A DNA stretch of 64,000 bases, from contig CM030367.1 of the NCBI GenBank assembly GCA_017893485.1, positions 142,651,767 through 142,715,766 of the forward strand, written 5' to 3'. Positions 60,056 through 64,000 of the stretch are shown here, piece by piece. Under the pieces are notes generated by a model. It searched no databases, was not told the DNA's origin, and was given only the letters and a program-made list of their open reading frames with translations. A program made the position numbers and the translations under genes. The DNA is from Hemerocallis citrina. Its lineage: Eukaryota; Streptophyta; Magnoliopsida; Asparagales; Asphodelaceae. Position 1 is the stretch's first letter. Every line of letters begins with the position of its first letter.

Positions 60056-63000
60056 GGATCTTGTTTTTCCCATCACCGTGGTAGGATTAGTTGTATAGCG
60101 AGGGGTTATCCCTATAAAGTGAAGACCGTTAAGGGCTTGCACCGGACCTATGTACTATGGAATGCATAGAATCCGACAAGTACGCATTAGAGAGTCAGCA
60201 TATAGATTGTGTTTTCGTGACTTGGTTTTATACTTGTATTTTTTCCTATTTTTCCTACACTTGACACTTAGTCTAGCTGCACTTGTTGTATTCATTCCAT
60301 GATGTTTTTATGCTTTACTTACTTGTTATTTCTCATTCATTTATTATTGTTGTTAATGCATGTTGTTGATGACTCAGTGTTTTATGATTTAATTATGTTG
60401 TTTGTTCTTATGTCACTCACACCTTTATGGTTGACCCCTTTAGTTTTGGGGGTTACGGATCATCTCTAGCCTCATATTTTATATGTTGTTGTTGCATAGA
60501 GCTTGGGGTTTGGATACTTGAGATAAATTGATGTAATAGAGCTTGTGTAAAATTTGTAAAGAAGTGTTGTAAAAGAAAGTTTGTAGTTCAAGGTGTTTTG
60601 TATTCCGCTGTGTCTTGTAAATGATTGTTGTAACAAAAGTTTGAAATAAAAATTATCTGTGTTTTTGGGCTATGTGTACTATTACATTGAAGTGGATGCT
60701 GGGAATTGTGCCACGTATTTTCTAAGATATTATATTAGAAATTCGGGGCGCTACATACAAGTTGGGGTGGCTTCTGCTGCGTGACACCATCCTACTCGCA
60801 AAGTTTCATATTTTTTTGAGGCCGTTTGCAAGGTTTTCTACTCTAACCGCACTAAAACAATTCTAAGTCATTAACTTCTAATGCGAGGAACGTGAGAAAA
60901 CCGTACAAATGGCATCCAAAATTTATAAAACTTTTCAACTTGGTCGAATTCACATAGCGCAAGCCACCCAAACTTGTAGAAGTGAGTTTCGACTTACGGT
61001 TTGCAAGATACGTCCGTATATCGCTTTATTAGGTTTTTTTTAACCAAAAGTGATACATGGCTGTATATCTCGAACCGTGAAAGAAACCACTTCTACAAAT
61101 TGGGGTGGCTTCTTCTGTGTGAGATCAACCTACTCGCACAGTTTCGTATTTTTTGGAGGCCGTTTGCAAGGTTTTCAACTCTAACCGCACTAAAAAAATT
61201 CTAAGTCATTAACTTTTAATGCGGGGAACGTGAGAAAACCACACAAACGACATCCAAAATTTATAAAACTTTTCAACTTGGTCGAATTCACGTAGCGCAA
61301 GCCATCCAAACTTGTAGAAATGAGTTTCGACTCACGATTTGCGAGATACGTCCGTATACCGCTTTATTAGGTTTTTTAACCAAATAAAGTTATACGGCCG
61401 TATATCTCGAACCATGAATCGAAACCCACTTCTACAAGTTGGAGTGGCTTCTGCTGCATGAGATCAACCTACTCGCAAAGTTTCGTATTTTTTGGAGGCC
61501 GTTTACAAAGTTTTCAACTCTAACCGCACTAAAAAAATTCTAAGTAATTAACTTCTAATGCGAGGAACGTGAGAAAATCACACAAACGGCATCCAAAATT
61601 TCTAAAACTTTCAACTTGGTCGAATTCATATAGTGCAAGTCATCCAAACTTATAGAAGTGAGTTTCGACTCACGGTTTGCGAGATACGTCCGTATACCGC
61701 TTTATTAGGTTTTTTTTTAACCAAATAAAGTTATACGGCCGTATATCTCTAACCGTGAATCGAAACCCACTTCTACAAATTGGGGAGGCTTCTGCTGCAT
61801 GAGATCAACCTACTCGCAAAGTTTCATATTTTTTGGAAGCCGTTTGCAAGGTTTTCTACTCTAACCGCACAAAAAAATTTCTAAGTCAATAACTTCTAAT
61901 ATGAGGAACATCACAAAATCGTACAAACGGCATCCAAAATTTCTAAAACTTTGCAACTTGGCCTAATTCACGTAGCGCAAGCCACCCAAACTTGTAGAAC
62001 TGAGTTTCGACTCACGGTTTGCAATATACGTCCGTATACCGCTTTATTAGGTTTTTTTAACCAAAAGCGATACACGGGCGTATATCTCGTACCGTGCATC
62101 GAAACCCACTCTTACAAGTTGGGGTGGCTTGTGCTGCGTGAGATCAACCTACTCGCAAAGTTTTGTATTTTTTGGAGGCCGTTTACAAGTTTTTCAACTC
62201 TAACCCACTAAAAAAATTCTAAGTCATTAACTTTTAATGCGAGAAACGTGAGAAAACCGCACAAACGACATCCAAAATTTATAAAACCTTTCAACTTGGT
62301 CGAATTCACGTAGCGCAAGCCACCCGAACTTGTAGAAGTGAGTTTTGACTCATGGTTTGCGAGATACGTCCGTATACCGCTTTATTAGGTTTTTTTTAAC
62401 CAAAAGCGATACACGGCCGTATATCTCGAACCGTGAATCGAAACCCACTTCTACATGTTGGGGTGGCTTGTGCTGCGTGAGATCAACCTACTCGCAAAGT
62501 TTCGTATTTTTCGGAGGTCGTTTGCAAGGTTTTCTACTCTAACCTCACTAAAAAATTCTAAGTCATTAATTCCGTATAAATTGAACGTGAAAAATCAACA
62601 CAAATAAAACCAAGTTAGTAAGCCAAACATTGCTACATTTCTAAATAATTTTGGGCAAAGCATTTTTTGGACTTTCTAAATAATTTACTATGTAAAAATT
62701 TAGAAATCAACATAATTAACTCTAATAAGGCAAAGAATTAGTCAATACCTTACAAAATAACAACGAATTTTGCTAATAGATCGATTTGTGGCCGAACTAG
62801 GAAATTGATTTTCTTTCAATGTAGATATTTGGCGAGAGAGATTGTATGAGAGTGGAAGAGGAGGAGTTGGAGCAAACGGAGGAGTTTGAAATTTTTTAGG
62901 GTTCTTGGGTTGGTTCGCCCAAAAAAGATAGAATATGGGGAGGGGTCGACGAGGAAGACGAGGACTGTATACAGATCTGAAATTATATCTTTGCCTTAAC

Positions 63001-63173
63001 CCGTCCTTGCCAATGACGGGTTAAGCAAATATTTTTTTATAAAATTTTGCCCTAACCCGTCGTTGGAAACGGCAGGTTAAGGCAAAATATTATAAAAAAA
63101 TATATGGGCCGACGGTCCAGATTAAAGTCCGCACGAGTCTGTGCACACAGACCCATTTGCAACCGAAGATGCC

Positions 63174-63327
63174 TCTATATGAAAACATGGATTTTTGTTT
63201 ACAACTAATTATTGTCATACTATTTAAACTTGAGCTACATAATTGTTGATTTACTGTTTACAAGGCTTTTCATATGATGTATCATTTTGAAGACGTGCCG
63301 TAGGCACGTGCCCACGGACAAATCTAC
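63174..63327 (+). mobile_element. Right part of the Helitron split by the MULE
   Basis: ATATGAAAACATGGATTTTT, then TTACAACTAATTATTGTCAT and hairpin GACGTGCCGTAGGCACG match the 3' part of the 32239 Helitron. It ends AATCTAC instead of AATCTAG. With 43427-43646 it makes up one Helitron of about 370 bp. Confidence 0.8.
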
Positions 63328-63339
63328 TGAATATATATA

Positions 63340-63515
63340 TCTTAAGTTCGATGTGAGACAACGTCTGAATTTAAAAAAAATAATATTTATAAAGACGTGC
63401 ACCGCACGTGCATAACTATTATAAAGGAGGTCTTAGCTTCAAGCCTAAACAACGTCTGAATTGTTAATTTAAAAAACTATATTTATTATGACGGGCATCG
63501 CACGTGTAAATTATT
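63340..63515 (+). mobile_element. Duplicated Helitron-type hairpin ends
   Basis: CAACGTCTGAATT, AT-rich DNA, then GACGTGCACCGCACGTGC (63394), and again CAACGTCTGAATT, then GACGGGCATCGCACGTGT (63490). They resemble the ACGTGCATCGCACGT-type Helitron 3' ends at 40021 and 41622. Confidence 0.6.
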
Positions 63516-63520
63516 AGTAT

Positions 63521-64000
63521 ATATAGAGAGAGAGGGAGAGTAAGTCTATTATGAGATGGTGAGAAGAGATCTAATCGTAAGCAAGAGATCTCAGTCACTC
63601 ATTCGCGATTACATGGTCCAGATCTGCTCTACCCAAATCTAATTGAGAAAGAGGCAGTCTGGTCATTTCATCATTTTTTATTCTCTTGTCACAAAATCAC
63701 CCCCAAATCCCTGAGTTTCCTACTTCAACTCCTCCAACGCCCAAATCTCCAGCGACCTCATCGGCACCTTCTCTCCCCTCGACGCCTAATCCCGACTCCC
63801 CCAAATCGAACAACCCTCAAATCTCCCCAAACCCTGAATATCCCGACACCTCCAAACCCTCAAATCTCACCCCTCTCCATTGATCCAAGTCCTTAGTCTT
63901 GGATCCAGGAATGGCAAAGTTCATGGTGAGAGGAAGAGGAGGCTGCGCAGTTGGAAATGTATCTGCATAAGGAGGGAGAGTATCTGAGTATTAGCAGTAT
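63521..64000 (+). other. Leader-like sequence at the window end
   Basis: A GA repeat at 63525-63540 is followed by CCAGATCTGCTC and a C-rich Pro/Ser low-complexity frame (63686-63883) without a recognised domain. An ATG at 63912 opens only a 19-codon frame. It may be the start of a captured leader or an element running out of the window. Confidence 0.3.

Larger units (their letters stand above)
57164..60755 (+). repeat. 3.6-kb solo LTR with TACAA target duplication
   Basis: It starts TGTAGTACCCCGTATT and ends ATTCGGGGCGCTACA; the ends are partly inverse (TGTAG...CTACA). The direct repeat TACAA flanks exactly (57159-57163, 60756-60760). No gag/pol is present, so it is a solo LTR from LTR-LTR recombination, probably of a Ty3/gypsy element with unusually long LTRs. 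A TATAAAAGG box at 57958 follows CAATTCCGGCC and precedes a likely transcript start. Internal repeats are listed separately. Confidence 0.85.
56640..63173 (-). repeat. Right terminal inverted repeat, about seven hairpin units, split by a solo LTR
   Basis: Hairpin units like those of the left TIR recur with hairpins near 56700, 57045, then after the LTR at 60990, 61330, 61665, 62010 and 62350, about 340 bp apart. The outer single-copy part is 62575-63173. The palindrome core here reads GCGATACACGGCCGTATATC with ACGTCCGTATACCGCTTTAT. The PMD gene starts about 110 bp from its inner edge. Confidence 0.85.

Noticed and set aside
63686..63883. Proline-rich open frame near the window end
   Set aside because: TPPTPKSPATSS-type low complexity without domain or clear start context; probably leader DNA.

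Overview
This is nuclear DNA of a flowering plant, probably a eudicot, from a repeat-dense, AT-rich region. The support is recognisable plant families: PR-10/Bet v 1, a tau-class GST fragment, a FAR1-type Mutator transposase, a plant mobile domain (PMD) protein, Ty1/copia and Ty3/gypsy retrotransposons, and Helitrons. I see no intact host gene. The species cannot be named from this window.

Layout. 1-2694: AT-rich DNA, then a truncated minus-strand Ty3/gypsy 5' end (gag remnant, PBS, LTR). 2884-7585: MITE-type and fold-back DNA elements, namely two TAA-duplicating Harbinger/Tourist-like MITEs, a 1.5 kb near-perfect inverted repeat, and a 1.07 kb TIR element with an 8-bp target duplication. 7828-16104: a complete minus-strand LTR element (about 0.67 kb LTRs, PBS, PPT) that codes only for gag and protease; the rest is non-coding, repeat-rich filler. 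16422-17070: a decayed two-exon PR-10 gene. 17163-18359: a MITE remnant and a 5'-truncated retroposon with poly(A) and a 15-bp duplication. 18452-31642: a region with a Helitron-type 5' end at one side and a Helitron-type 3' hairpin/CTAG at the other, containing same-strand exon fragments of CstF64, cyclophilin and RPN10, plus minisatellites. 31730-43646: short Helitrons around (CT)n/(TA)n tracts, a Pack-type TIR element, a decayed Ty1/copia element, and a Helitron carrying a GST exon fragment. 43647-63173: one very large Mutator-like element (MULE) inserted into a Helitron whose two ends flank it. 63174-64000: the Helitron remainder, further Helitron ends and a leader-like sequence.

The MULE is the centrepiece. 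It spans 19.5 kb (about 15.9 kb without a later 3.6 kb solo-LTR insertion). Its long terminal inverted repeats are built mostly from about 340-bp tandem units, each with a strong hairpin. It carries two convergent genes, each entered from its own TIR: a FAR1/MudrA-type transposase (+) and a PMD protein (-). The layout parallels maize MuDR (mudrA and mudrB convergent between promoter-bearing TIRs), with a PMD gene in the second position. Both genes carry a few in-frame stops and the transposase has a late frameshift, so this copy is decayed but recent enough to read. Between the genes lie blocks of short perfect hairpins on a TTAACCCGTTATT core (also found near the element ends) and telomere-like GGTTAGR tracts.
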